A stretch of DNA of 64,000 nt from Geofilum rubicundum JCM 15548 (lineage in GTDB: Bacteria > Bacteroidota > Bacteroidia > Bacteroidales > Marinilabiliaceae): contig NZ_BAZW01000016.1 in the NCBI RefSeq assembly GCF_000974365.1, positions 1 to 64,000 on the forward strand, written 5' to 3'. A program made the translations under genes and the position numbers. The notes beneath the pieces are model-generated. The model had not been told where the DNA came from and did not search any database. It was given only the letters and a program-made list of their open reading frames with translations. This document shows positions 29,226 to 39,067 of the stretch, piece after piece (the first letter of the stretch is position 1; each line of letters starts with the position of its first letter).

Positions 29226-30874
29226 GACCCGGTCGTTTCAGGATGTCACCGACTTTCCGACGCCGGCACTTCAACGGCTGGGTAGCTGGCAGTCTTCTAT
29301 TGGCTGCAACGGTGGCCCTTCCGCTGATTTCCATTTTTTCCGGCTTTTTGTCGGCAGGCGATTTGGCCTGGCAGCACATAACAGAAGAATTGCTTCCGGG
29401 ATATCTTTATAACACCTTATTGTTAATGCTGGGAGTGTCATTGCTGGTGCTCATCATCGGGGTTGGCTCAGCCTGGGTCCTGAGTGTTTTTGATTTCCCC
29501 GGGCGAAACATCCTGCAATGGGCGCTTATTCTCCCCATTGCCATGCCTGCCTACATACTGGGGTTTACCTGGGCAGGCCTGCTTGATTACACCTCCCCTG
29601 TTTCTATTTTCGTCAGAAACACATGGGGGGTGGAAACGGGTCCCTATTTGTTCTTCAACATCCTTTCGCTGCCGGGAGCCATCGTTATTCTGGCACTTTC
29701 CTTATACCCCTACGTCTATCTATCCGCCTATGTCTGGTTCTCCAATCAATCGGCCACTGTATTTGAGGCAGCTGCCTCTCTGGGCCACAGTCGCCTGAGT
29801 CAATTTTGGCGATTGGCCATTCCTATGGCCCGTCCGGCCATGGTGGCCGGTGTTTCCCTGGTGTTGATGGAAGTGCTTAACGATTATGGCGTTGTCAGCT
29901 ACTTTGGTGTAGATACCTTTACCACCGGAATCTTCACGGCCTGGTTTTCATTTGGCAGTAAAATTTCTGCCATAAAGCTCAGCGGATACCTGATGATACT
30001 TGTTTTTGCCCTTTTAATCGTTGAACGCATGCAACGGGGAAACAAAAGATATGACACACTTAAAGGTCAATACCGGCCCTACCAAAAAACCAAACTAAAA
30101 GGTTTCCGGGCCTATGCCACCAGCCTATTAATCGCCTTACCAGTTCTTTTAGGATTCGCCATCCCTGCTGCCATGCTCATTTACTGGGCCATCCTGACCC
30201 TCCCGTTGGTCATGGATTATTCTTTCCTGCCCTTGATCATCAACAGCTTTATGCTGGCTGCTTCTGCCGCCGGCATTGTGGTTCTGGCCACCATCCTGAC
30301 CAGTTACACACTTCGGTCCTTTCCCTCCAAATGGATCCAGGTTTTGGTGCGCTTTAGCAACATGGGTTATGCCATTCCCGGAGCAGTATTAGCTATAGGC
30401 ATCATGGTTCCCTTTTTATGGATGGACACGCAACTCAACCTGTTGACCCAAAATGGCCGTCAATTGATTTTAACCGGCACCTGGTTAACCCTCCTCTTTG
30501 CCTATCTGGTAAGATTCATGGCAGTAGGTTTCAATAACATCGAAAGCAGTCTCACAAAAACCTCCACCTCTCTGGATGAAGCCGCCCGGTCGCTGGGGCA
30601 TTCCTACCGAACCACGCTTGTACGGATCATAATACCATTGATTCGCCCCGGAGTTTTGGCGGCCGGATTACTGGTTTTCATTGATGTGCTCAAAGAGTTA
30701 CCCTTGACGCTTATATTGCGCCCCTTCAATTTTGACACCCTGGCCATCCGTTCCTATGAATATGCCACGGACGAGCGCGTGCCGGAGGCTGCGCCCTCCG
30801 CACTCATTATCATATTCATGGGATTGCTCGCTGTTTACCTGCTCAGTAAAATCACTAAAAACCCAGTCCGATGA
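29216..30874 (+). CDS. ferric iron ABC transporter, fused two-domain permease
   Basis: A 552-residue inner-membrane protein with about twelve spans in two homologous halves. Each half has the ABC permease EAA loop: VFEAAASLGHSRLSQFWRLA (~residues 182-201) and LDEAARSLGHSYRTTLVRII (~452-471). The fused two-domain layout is standard for FbpB/FutB proteins. Overlaps the end of the binding-protein gene by 10 bases, showing translational coupling, and is followed by the ATPase gene with a 4-base overlap. Confidence 0.93.
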   Translation: MGVRPGRFRMSPTFRRRHFNGWVAGSLLLAATVALPLISIFSGFLSAGDLAWQHITEELLPGYLYNTLLLMLGVSLLVLIIGVGSAWVLSVFDFPGRNILQWALILPIAMPAYILGFTWAGLLDYTSPVSIFVRNTWGVETGPYLFFNILSLPGAIVILALSLYPYVYLSAYVWFSNQSATVFEAAASLGHSRLSQFWRLAIPMARPAMVAGVSLVLMEVLNDYGVVSYFGVDTFTTGIFTAWFSFGSKISAIKLSGYLMILVFALLIVERMQRGNKRYDTLKGQYRPYQKTKLKGFRAYATSLLIALPVLLGFAIPAAMLIYWAILTLPLVMDYSFLPLIINSFMLAASAAGIVVLATILTSYTLRSFPSKWIQVLVRFSNMGYAIPGAVLAIGIMVPFLWMDTQLNLLTQNGRQLILTGTWLTLLFAYLVRFMAVGFNNIESSLTKTSTSLDEAARSLGHSYRTTLVRIIIPLIRPGVLAAGLLVFIDVLKELPLTLILRPFNFDTLAIRSYEYATDERVPEAAPSALIIIFMGLLAVYLLSKITKNPVR

Positions 30875-31956
30875 CCATTTTAAGTGCCCGCCATATTTCC
30901 AAAACCTACCCCGGATCGCGCTTTCCCGCCTTGAGTCAATTCTCGCTGGACATTCAAGCGGGAGAAATTGTTGGCTTATTGGGAGAAAGTGGCTGCGGAA
31001 AAACCACCGCCTTGCGAATTCTTGCCGGCTTTGAGACAGCCGACCATGGAACGCTGACCATTCAGAACAAGATCGCTTTTAACAACAAGCAATTTACAGA
31101 TCCTACCCAAAGGGATATCGGCATCATTTTTCAGGATTATGCCCTTTTTCCGCACCTGACGGTGTGGAAAAACATCACTTTCGGACTGAATAAAAAAAGT
31201 GGGAAAAACCAAAGGAAACTGGCTTCTGAGATGATGGATCTGGTGGGCTTAGCAGGCTATGACAACCGCTACCCCCATCAGTTGTCCGGAGGTCAGCAAC
31301 AACGGGTGGCTTTGGCCCGCGCAATGGCGCCCCGACCAAAAATTCTGTTAATGGATGAGCCTTTTTCCAATATTGACACGGTGAAAAAGAACCAAATTCG
31401 GCAGGAACTACACAGTCTGTTAAAGAAAACCGGTTCCACCGTTATTTTTGTCACACATGATACCCGGGATGTGATGGCCATGGCCGACCAAGTGATTGTC
31501 ATGAAAGAGGGACAGGTATTGCAACAGGGGACACCGCAAGCCGTCTTTAAATCACCCCGAAACGCTTATCTGGCGGGCTTCTTTGGCAACACCAACTTCA
31601 TTGAAGGGCGCATGGTCAACGGACAAATACGAACCGATCTTGGCCCATTGGCCATGGACGCCCCGGTGGGCCTGACCGAGGACCAGCCAGTTCTGTTCTC
31701 CCTTCGTCCGGGAGACATATCACTCACCAATGAAAAGGATGGGCAGTCCATTCCCGTTCAAATAGAGCGACAGCGCTTTATGGGAGAGTTCACTGAAGTA
31801 GAATGCAGGCTGGTCGCTTCCGGAACCCGCCTCCTTTTTCATGTGCCCCCCAACCAGCCCGTTCCAAACAAAACCACCTATATCCAAATATCAGAGAAGG
31901 ACCTTCATCTCCTTCCGGAATCGCCTACACATGGCCATCCGCGCCTAAAAGACTAA
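30871..31956 (+). CDS. ferric iron ABC transporter, ATP-binding protein
   Basis: A 361-residue ATPase. Walker A GESGCGKTTA (residues ~38-47), Q-loop IIFQDYALFPHLTVW, signature LSGGQQQRVALARA (~135-148), Walker B ILLMDEPFSNID (~156), H-loop VTHD. The C-terminal ~120 residues are a TOBE-like regulatory domain. Energises ferric-iron uptake with the two upstream proteins. Its 3' end overlaps the convergent WbuC gene by 32 bases. Confidence 0.93.
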   Translation: MTILSARHISKTYPGSRFPALSQFSLDIQAGEIVGLLGESGCGKTTALRILAGFETADHGTLTIQNKIAFNNKQFTDPTQRDIGIIFQDYALFPHLTVWKNITFGLNKKSGKNQRKLASEMMDLVGLAGYDNRYPHQLSGGQQQRVALARAMAPRPKILLMDEPFSNIDTVKKNQIRQELHSLLKKTGSTVIFVTHDTRDVMAMADQVIVMKEGQVLQQGTPQAVFKSPRNAYLAGFFGNTNFIEGRMVNGQIRTDLGPLAMDAPVGLTEDQPVLFSLRPGDISLTNEKDGQSIPVQIERQRFMGEFTEVECRLVASGTRLLFHVPPNQPVPNKTTYIQISEKDLHLLPESPTHGHPRLKD

Positions 31957-32407
31957 GCAGCTTTTGCAGATAAACGGACGCCTCAGCGCTCCCCTCCCGG
32001 GGGGCCCATGGCGCAAAATGCTTATCATCCTCAGGGTGGTAGGGACCATCCTTTATTTCATAAACGATGGTGCCTGATTCTAGTGCGACTATGGTATGCC
32101 AGGTGCCTGCCGGAATTTCAACGCCATAATTGCCCTCATCAGAACCCAACACCACCTGGTCCGTTACCGCTCCGGCATCATCGAAATAAAAGACCGCCAG
32201 TCGCCCTTTTAAGCGAATAAAGACCTCGCGTTTATCAGGCCCTTCGTGCTTATGCGGGCAAACGTAACTTTCCGGTTCCAGTGCATTCAGCATCCGGTTA
32301 ATGGGGTCGGCCAAAGAGGTGTGAAAGTTATGATTCCTGCGCTTCCGTGGATGGTCCTTTGCCTCCTGAGAAAGACTGTCCAATAAATCATCGTGAATCA
32401 ACATCAT
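31925..32407 (-). CDS. WbuC-family cupin-fold metalloprotein
   Basis: A 160-residue protein with the WbuC pattern: RRNHNFHTS (residues ~23-31), NALEPESYVCPHKHEGPDKR (~41-60, HxH metal ligands), then the cupin strands EVFIRLKGRLAVFYFDD and PAGTWHTIVAL (~118-128). The family is found in polysaccharide loci, but its catalytic role is unproven; none of those genes is nearby. Its ATG at 32407 overlaps the DUF4870 stop by four bases, so the two are co-translated. Confidence 0.8.
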   Translation of the reverse strand: MMLIHDDLLDSLSQEAKDHPRKRRNHNFHTSLADPINRMLNALEPESYVCPHKHEGPDKREVFIRLKGRLAVFYFDDAGAVTDQVVLGSDEGNYGVEIPAGTWHTIVALESGTIVYEIKDGPYHPEDDKHFAPWAPREGSAEASVYLQKLLSLLGADGHV

Positions 32408-32736
32408 TTGATCAAACGCAGATTAAAAGGATAGGTATAGGAACGCCCCTTGCTGACTTCCAAAGAGGCCAGCACAATAAATACCAGATCGGCAATGCCA
32501 ATCAGGACCAATAAGGGGATGCCAATAAGAATAAAACTCAGCAGTCCCGCCACAAACGCAAAAATGGTTATGGTTATCTGAAAATTGAGGGATTCCTTGC
32601 CTTCCCGATCCACCACGGGCATTTCATCTTTTTTAAGTAACCAAACAACCAATGGACCAACCACGTTTCCCAAGGGGAAAACAAACATGGCCAAAGCTGA
32701 CAAATGGCATAACAATGCCCAATTATTATCACTCAT
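32404..32736 (-). CDS. DUF4870 membrane protein
   Basis: A 110-residue protein with three hydrophobic spans. It opens with the family signature NNWALLCHLSALAMFVFPLG, then VVGPLVVWLLKKDEMPVVDR (residues 25-44) and ESLNFQITITI, all typical of DUF4870 (Tic20-like). Function not established. Co-transcribed with the WbuC gene. ATG 32736 is the natural start. Confidence 0.85.
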   Translation of the reverse strand: MSDNNWALLCHLSALAMFVFPLGNVVGPLVVWLLKKDEMPVVDREGKESLNFQITITIFAFVAGLLSFILIGIPLLVLIGIADLVFIVLASLEVSKGRSYTYPFNLRLIK

Positions 32737-32810
32737 GACAAATACTTTTAGATATTAAAGGCTAAATTTAAAACAAAACAGCCATTTTTTAAGTATAAGA
32801 TTGAGAGATA

Positions 32811-32842
32811 TTGTAATAAAAACATAAAAAACACTAATTTTG
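32811..32842 (+). promoter_or_regulatory. promoter of the response regulator-cyclase gene
   Basis: TTG at 32811-32813, 21-base spacer, TAATTTTG at 32835-32842: full match to the phylum's promoter. Start expected near 32848, about 13 bases before the ATG, so the leader is very short. Confidence 0.6.
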
Positions 32843-32860
32843 CCTGCCTTAGAAAATTAG

Positions 32861-33963
32861 ATGAACGCACCAAAAATACTAATAGCAGATGATGTCGATT
32901 ATCTGGTGGAGTACATGATCAGCCATCTGGATAAGATGTTGACCGACGCCACCTATTTCAGGGCCCGCAATGGCTATGAAGTATTTACTCTGGCCATGCT
33001 AAGCAACCCGATCTCATTTTACTGGATTGGGAAATGCCCGAGTTTTCAGGTATGGATGCGCTCCAGACTTTGCAGGCACACCAGGCGACCAAAGACATCC
33101 CGGTGATCATGGTCTCCGGCTTTACGCAGCCCGATCACGTCAGAGTGGCTTTGGAAGCAGGGGCCATTGACTATCTTAAAAAGCCCATTGAACCGGATGA
33201 ATTGCTGGCCCGTGTGCGCACGGCCATCACCTTGGCCAACACACTCCACCAGCTTCGTCAACAAAAAAAAGAGCTGGAAAACGAACAGCTCAAAAGCAAC
33301 GACCTCTTAAAGGGGTTACTGCCCAATGAAATTCTCCAAACCATGAAATCTACCGGCGAGATCGCGCCCCGTCGCTTTCGCAATGTAACGGTTATCATGA
33401 CCGATTTGGTGGATTTTACCATTAAATCGCAAAAAATGTCGCCGAAAAGACTGCTCCATGAATTGCAAACCATTTTTTCGGCCTTCGATCAAATCACCCA
33501 AAAATACAATTGTACCCGCATCAAAACCATTGGCGATGCTTATCTGGCTGTGAGTGGCATGTGGAATAACACCAGCAACCATGCATTGATGGCCGCCAAA
33601 ATGGCCGAACGCATGCGCCAATACATCATTGAACATAACCACCGTCACAAAATCGACTGGGAAATAAGAATAGGCATTAATTCCGGGGACATTGTTGCCG
33701 GCATTGTTAGTGACAGTAATCTGTCATTTGACATCTTTGGTGATACGGTTAACACAGCCTCCCGCATGCAGAGCTACTCCAACCCCATGCAAATCAATGT
33801 ATCGCAAAACACCTATGATTTAATACGGGACCATTACTACATGATCAAGCGTATTTCCCGGAAAGTGAAGGGAAAAGGGGCCTTGAATATGTATTATCTG
33901 CACCGGCCAGTTTTGTCCCGCCTCAGTCGCGTAAAGGAACTACAACCCCTGTCGGAAATTTAA
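32861..33963 (+). CDS. response regulator with class III nucleotidyl cyclase output (frameshift near 32998)
   Basis: About 367 residues. An N-terminal receiver domain (KILIADD, phospho-acceptor in LILLDWEMPEF, then IPVIMVSGF and DYLKKPIEPDEL) is joined by a coiled linker (residues ~120-150) to a class III adenylyl/guanylyl cyclase domain with TVIMTDLVDFTIKS (first metal Asp), IKTIGDAYLAVSG and FDIFGDTVNTASRMQS. The product should be cAMP or cGMP; substrate choice cannot be read reliably. The first frame breaks at 32990-33003 within the receiver and resumes with KQPDLILLD. No sensor kinase gene is adjacent. Confidence 0.9.
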
Positions 33964-33986
33964 ACGATTAACGTTAATAGGAACAA

Positions 33987-34016
33987 AAAGCCCGAAGAAC
34001 ATGTCCTCCGGGCTTT
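33987..34016 (-). terminator. terminator between cyclase gene and ettA
   Basis: AAAGCCCG pairs with CGGGCTTT. On the minus strand it is followed by a five-T run, so it serves ettA; on the plus strand the tail is shorter but it may also end the cyclase transcript. Confidence 0.7.
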
Positions 34017-34039
34017 CCTGGGAATGTATGGGTGATGGA

Positions 34040-35731
34040 CTAGCTGTCTTTGACCAGTTTGCGGTATTTGATTCTTTGGGGACCGGCATTTCCCAGTCGC
34101 TTTTTGCGGTTCTCTTCATAATCAGAATATCCACCTTCAAAATAATAAACGGTAGAATTACCTTCAAAGGCCAGAATATGGGTGGCCACACGATCCAGAA
34201 ACCAACGGTCGTGAGACACAATAACGGCACAACCGGCAAAATCATCCAGACCTTCCTCCAGTGCACGCAAAGTATTCACATCTATATCATTGGTTGGCTC
34301 ATCCAACAGCAATACATTGGCCTCCTCTTTCAAAGTCATGGCCAAATGAAGTCGGTTTCGCTCTCCTCCCGAAAGCATACCACATTTTTTCTCCTGGTCG
34401 GCACCGGCAAAGTTGAAACGGGACAAGAAAGCTCTTGCATTAATTTCCCGGCCGCCCAAGCGAATGGTTTCCTGTCCACCCGAAATCACTTCATAAACGC
34501 TCTTGTTATTATCTATGCCGGCATGGGATTGATCGACATAGCCAATCTTGACCGTCTCTCCCACTTCAAAGGTTCCCTTATCAATTCCTTCCTGTCCCAT
34601 AATCATGCGGAACAAAGTTGTTTTACCAGCCCCGTTGGGGCCAATCACCCCCACAATTCCGTTGGGTGGAAGGGTGAATTCCAAACCTTCAAACAACAGC
34701 CGGTCTCCAAAGGCTTTGGAGACGCCATGTGCTTCTATGACCTTATCACCAAGGCGTGGTCCGTTAGGAATAAATATCTCCAGCTTCTCTTCCTTCTGCT
34801 TCACATCCTCTTTGAGCAGACTTTCGTAAGCGGCCAATCTGGCTTTCGATTTGGCCTGACGGGCTTTGGGAGCCATACGGACCCATTCCAACTCCCGCTC
34901 AAGGGTGAGTCGTCGTTTAGAAGCCTGCTTCTCTTCCTGCTGAAGGCGTTTGGATTTTTGATCCAGCCAGGAGGAATAATTGCCCTTCCAGGGAATCCCC
35001 TCTCCCCTGTCCAGTTCAAGTATCCATCCCGCAACGTTATCTAAAAAGTAACGGTCGTGGGTGATACCAATAACGGTTCCTTTGTATTGTTGCAAGTGCA
35101 TCTCTAACCACTGAACAGATTCAGCATCCAGATGGTTGGTGGGCTCATCCAACAGCAAAATGTCGGGTTCCTGAAGCAATAAGCGGCACAAGGCTACCCG
35201 ACGGCGCTCACCACCCGAGAGCTCTGCAATAATCTGATCTTCTGGCGGGCAGCGTAAGGCATCCATGGCGCGTTCGAGCCTTGAATCAAGATTCCAGGCA
35301 TCGAACTGATCGATTTTTTCCTGCAACTGGGCCTGTTCATCCATCAACGCCTGCATTTTATCAGGATTCTCCAAGACTTCGGGGTCACCAAAGCGTTCGT
35401 TAACAGCTTCGTAGGCGCTCAGCACATTCACTACTTCCTGAACGCCTTCCTCAACTACCTGACGCACCGTTTTGCTTTCATCCAAATGCGGTTCCTGCTC
35501 CAGATAACCGACGGAATAACCGGGTGAGAAGGCCACTTCTCCCTGATAGTTCTTCTCCAATCCGGCAATAATTTTCAACAAGGTTGATTTACCGGAGCCA
35601 TTGAGACCAATAACGCCAATCTTTGCCCCGTAGAAAAAGGACAAGTAAATATTGTTAAGCACTTTTTTTTGTGGTGGATACACCTTACTGACCCCCACCA
35701 TGCTAAAAATAATCTTTTTATCGTCTGCCAT
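34040..35731 (-). CDS. ettA: EttA, ABC-F translational throttle
   Basis: A 563-residue soluble protein with two ABC ATPase domains and no membrane segment. Walker A sites GLNGSGKSTLLK (residues ~38) and GPNGAGKTTLFR (~358); signatures LSGGERRRVALCRLL and LSGGERNRLHLAMTL; Walker B LLLDEPTNHLD and LLLDEPTNDID. The linker between domains (P-site interaction motif) is rich in Arg/Lys. EttA binds the ribosomal E site and gates the first peptide bond with the ATP/ADP ratio. Length fits EttA better than other ABC-F members. Confidence 0.94.
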   Translation of the reverse strand: MADDKKIIFSMVGVSKVYPPQKKVLNNIYLSFFYGAKIGVIGLNGSGKSTLLKIIAGLEKNYQGEVAFSPGYSVGYLEQEPHLDESKTVRQVVEEGVQEVVNVLSAYEAVNERFGDPEVLENPDKMQALMDEQAQLQEKIDQFDAWNLDSRLERAMDALRCPPEDQIIAELSGGERRRVALCRLLLQEPDILLLDEPTNHLDAESVQWLEMHLQQYKGTVIGITHDRYFLDNVAGWILELDRGEGIPWKGNYSSWLDQKSKRLQQEEKQASKRRLTLERELEWVRMAPKARQAKSKARLAAYESLLKEDVKQKEEKLEIFIPNGPRLGDKVIEAHGVSKAFGDRLLFEGLEFTLPPNGIVGVIGPNGAGKTTLFRMIMGQEGIDKGTFEVGETVKIGYVDQSHAGIDNNKSVYEVISGGQETIRLGGREINARAFLSRFNFAGADQEKKCGMLSGGERNRLHLAMTLKEEANVLLLDEPTNDIDVNTLRALEEGLDDFAGCAVIVSHDRWFLDRVATHILAFEGNSTVYYFEGGYSDYEENRKKRLGNAGPQRIKYRKLVKDS

Positions 35732-35753
35732 GCTTTTCCAAATTAAATTTGTG

Positions 35754-35761
35754 CAAATTTA
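35754..35761 (-). promoter_or_regulatory. -7 promoter element of ettA
   Basis: TAAATTTG on the minus strand, 22 bases before the ettA ATG, fits TAnnTTTG; the -33 region is T-rich without an exact TTG. Confidence 0.4.
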
Positions 35762-35845
35762 TCAAAAAGCACCGGAAACTAAAAAGATATAGAGACGACA
35801 AAGCCATTGGGACGACGAAAAGGAATGAAGCTAAATGGCTCAGAT

Positions 35846-36687
35846 CTATTTCAATTTTTTCAAATCCTTTTCCTGAAAAGCATCGTCACTGACATGCTTA
35901 ATCATGCCATAGTCCCAATAATACAGTTTGGAATCTGCAGCCCCCACCAGCAGTTTGTAAACGCGCGCACGAATGCGGGTGCCTTCCGGACCGACTTTAT
36001 GTAAAAAGACGACATCCGGATCCTGTCTTTTGATGGCATCGGCAATGTCTTCCCGGGAAACAATTTCAAAATCGTAAGGATAGATGGCCTTAACGGCTTG
36101 CGGAGTTTGCAGATCTTTGGCCAGATCCTCCTTGGTCAATAAGAGTTTTTTTCCTTGCAGCGATCCCTGGTCCTTATTGTAATGTCGAAACCCCCGTTCC
36201 CCAATTAACTTATCATTTTCAAGTACGTTTTTAACGTGGTTTTGAATAAAAAGCACAAAAGCTTCCAGTTTATAGTGGTAACTGGCTTCTTCCACACGGG
36301 TGTAGGAAAGTGGCAGAGAACACAAATCAGGCATGGTACGGACATCTGCCTTGGGCTCGCCCATCAAGAGACTGATAAAATTGTATCTTGCCTTGGTTTT
36401 ATCCTTGGCAAAGGAGACAATGGTGGTCATCAAAAAGGACAAATCGGGATTGTCCTTGACTTCATCAAACTCTTTAGAGGAAATGATTTCATAAGGTGTA
36501 ATGGTCCATGACCGCTTCATCACTTCCTGAATGATCATATTGTACTCGCTCATCAGAGCATCATCCATCACCACCATGTTTTTGATTTCAAAAACCGATG
36601 GTAATCATCCATTTCCGGAATGTGTTGCTGAGCAGCTACCAATAATGGCAGACAGAAAATCCATGTTATTAAACGAAATTTTTTCAT
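35846..36687 (-). CDS. exported protein of unknown function (frameshift near 36590)
   Basis: About 280 residues. From ATG 36687 a signal peptide reads KKFRLITWIFCLPLLVAA and leads to HIPEMDDYHRF; the frame then breaks at a run of five Ts (36590-36596) and continues as FEIKNMVVMDDALMSEYNMI to 35846, compatible with one T lost. The mature part is mixed alpha/beta with no cysteines in known motifs and no membrane span; KEDLAKDLQTPQAVKAIYPY and YKLLVGAADSKLYYWDYGMI stand out as likely conserved cores. I do not recognise the family. It sits upstream of ettA on the same strand with a 114-base gap. Confidence 0.65.
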
Positions 36688-36887
36688 CAGTTGTATCCTT
36701 TAGGTCCAAAATATAAGTCTTTTCTACGTTCAAGAGTTATACCCTTTTTTTAAAAGATTGTTGCGTTAAGCCTCCCATAAAAACCCGAAAAATTAAACGG
36801 TAGTAATTTCTGGCCAACACATGCCTCATTTTTATTAAATTAGCAAAGACTTACGAACATCTAATTTTCAATTAAAATCCCCCTCTA

Positions 36888-38956
36888 ATGTTTACCATTT
36901 ATTTGAACCGATTCACCCGCCGTTTGGGAACGCTAAAATGGCTTAAACCCTTCTTTCTTGTCCTCCTTTTCAATGGAACAGTTGATTCTATGGCACAAAA
37001 GGATGTCATGCTTCAGGCCTTCTATTGGGACGTTCCGGTTGATACGGAAATGAAAAATGGCTTTTGGTGGGACAATCTGACCAGTAAAGCACAGGAATTA
37101 AAAAACATGGGCATTACGGCCATCTGGGTGCCTTCTCCCGCAAAAGGAAATTGGGGAATTACAGATATGGGCTATGGCATATACGACCATTTTGATTTGG
37201 GGGATTACGATCAAAAGGGAAGCGTTGAAACGCGTTTTGGCAGCCGTTCTGAGCTGGAAATCATGATCGCCGGCATGCAGGACACCACCAACCATCAAGC
37301 CCCCATTGAAGTGTATGCCGACATAATACTGAACCACATTTACGGATCAGATGAAAACGCCGAAGCGAATCCCGCCGTCAAACAGTATGTGTTTGATGAA
37401 GCTTTTCGAAATGGGTCCCAGTTCACGCCCTATCCCAGCAACGAAATAACCTGGGTTTTACCCAATGCAAGGGCGGGCGATTATTTCATAAAAATCAAAG
37501 GTTACTGTCTCAACTTTGATACAGCCGCTGACAACAGGGGCTATGACCTTCAAATCGATTATCAGAATTCTGGTTTTAACGAAATATTTTCATGGGAAAA
37601 AGAACCCAATAACGGAGACGGACAATTCAATGCATTTCCCGCTTCCGGGGCATCGATCCGGGCTTTCATGGATAATAAAAGCGATGTCGATGAATTCAAA
37701 GTGACCGCGCCCGGAGACCAAAATATTATTATAAAATTGACTTCCCGGGAACAATCTAACGGTGATTGGAACTGGGGCGACCAAACCAAAGGTTATTACC
37801 CCGTTGAAATTTGGCACAACGGTGTCAACCTGACCGTCTCTATACTGGAGGCGCACACCAACACTTCCCTGACATTCCCTGTCCATACCGGCCCGTCTGA
37901 ACAAAACTGGAAGTGGAATTATTCCCATTTTCATCCGGTTGACCACAACGATTGGTTGGGCAATTGGGGCAATGGGGACGAGATCATTTCTAACACCAAA
38001 GGCTATGGGAATGATTTAAATACTTTTTCAGAGGAAGTGCAGCAGCGCATGAACACCTGGGGCGTCTGGCTGGTGGAGCGGATGAAATTTGATGGTTTTC
38101 GTCTGGATTTTGTCCGGGGCTTTCAGGAAAGTTACGCCGCCGACTGGATCAACAGTCTTCCGCCAAAAAATTCGCAGCAACGATTTATTGTTGGTGAGTA
38201 TTGGGGATCTGCTCAAAGCATCCAAGATTGGGTGCATACTCTGGATGCCCACGGCGCCAGGGCGAGCGCCTTCGACTTTCCCCTAAAGAGCGTCCTCACA
38301 GAACTTTGTAACAAGGGCGAAGATTTTGATATGCGCCAACTGAACCATGCTGGATTGGTCCGTAACAATGAGGGCCTGCATATACTATCCTCTGCAGTGG
38401 TTACTTTTCTGGAAAACCATGACACGGGCAAAGAACACGACAAATGGGTGACCAAAGACTGGCATTTGGGCTATGCCTACATACTGACGCATGAGGGGCG
38501 TCCATGCTTGTTTTATCCGCACCTTTATGGTGTCCAACTTCAGGATAATCAAAATTCCGCCCACCATGTTGCCATTCCGCCTTCCCTGCAAAAAGAGCTG
38601 CTTGATCTTCTGTTTATTCGATCCACCTATCTCGACGGGGCACTCACCGTTCTAAGTCAGGTTGGTCGCCCGTACCCCGCAGAAGAGGCATCTGACGTAT
38701 ACGTGGCACGCCGGAAGGCAATGAGACCAAGCAAGGGGCCATCGTCGTTATCAACAACAGCCACTCAACAAAAGGACTCTGGGTGGATGCGTCCCCGGAT
38801 GGATGGACCTCCTGGTCGGGTAAGAAACTGGTCAATGCCCTGAACCCCACACATACCACCAAAGTCCATGAAGATGGTCGCGTCTGGCTGGATTCGCCAC
38901 CCAGAAGCTATTCTGTTTATGTCCTTCAAGAAGAATTTGAACCTGCGAAGCGTTAA
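36888..38956 (+). CDS. secreted GH13 alpha-amylase with PPC-like insert (frameshift near 38717)
   Basis: About 689 residues. A signal peptide (hydrophobic PFFLVLLFNG, cleavage before QKDVMLQAFYWD) precedes an (alpha/beta)8 domain. Catalytic residues: nucleophile Asp in GFRLDFVRG (~405), acid/base Glu in FIVGEYWG (~436), Asp in FLENHDTG (~510); DIILNHIYG is conserved region I. Between that and region II lies an unusually long insert (~residues 165-350) whose part EPNNGDGQFNAF followed by DVDEFKVTAPGD resembles a PPC beta-sandwich. The C-terminal domain continues after the frame break with NETKQGAIVVINNSHSTKGL and ends EEFEPAKR at 38956. Hydrolyses alpha-1,4-glucans outside the cytoplasm. No Sus genes are adjacent. 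Confidence 0.9.
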
Positions 38957-39067
38957 CAGGCTTTTGACCGCGCTCTCAACATCTAAATAAAAAACTTAGG
39001 TTCTTTTATTTAAACAACATTTTTAACTATTTTGCACTTTAATTCTCTGAACTTATTAACCTATCAT

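Noticed and set aside
34001-35044. Long plus-strand open frame (347 codons) inside ettA
   Set aside because: It lies fully antisense to the conserved ABC-F domains of ettA, and its translation has no recognisable motif.
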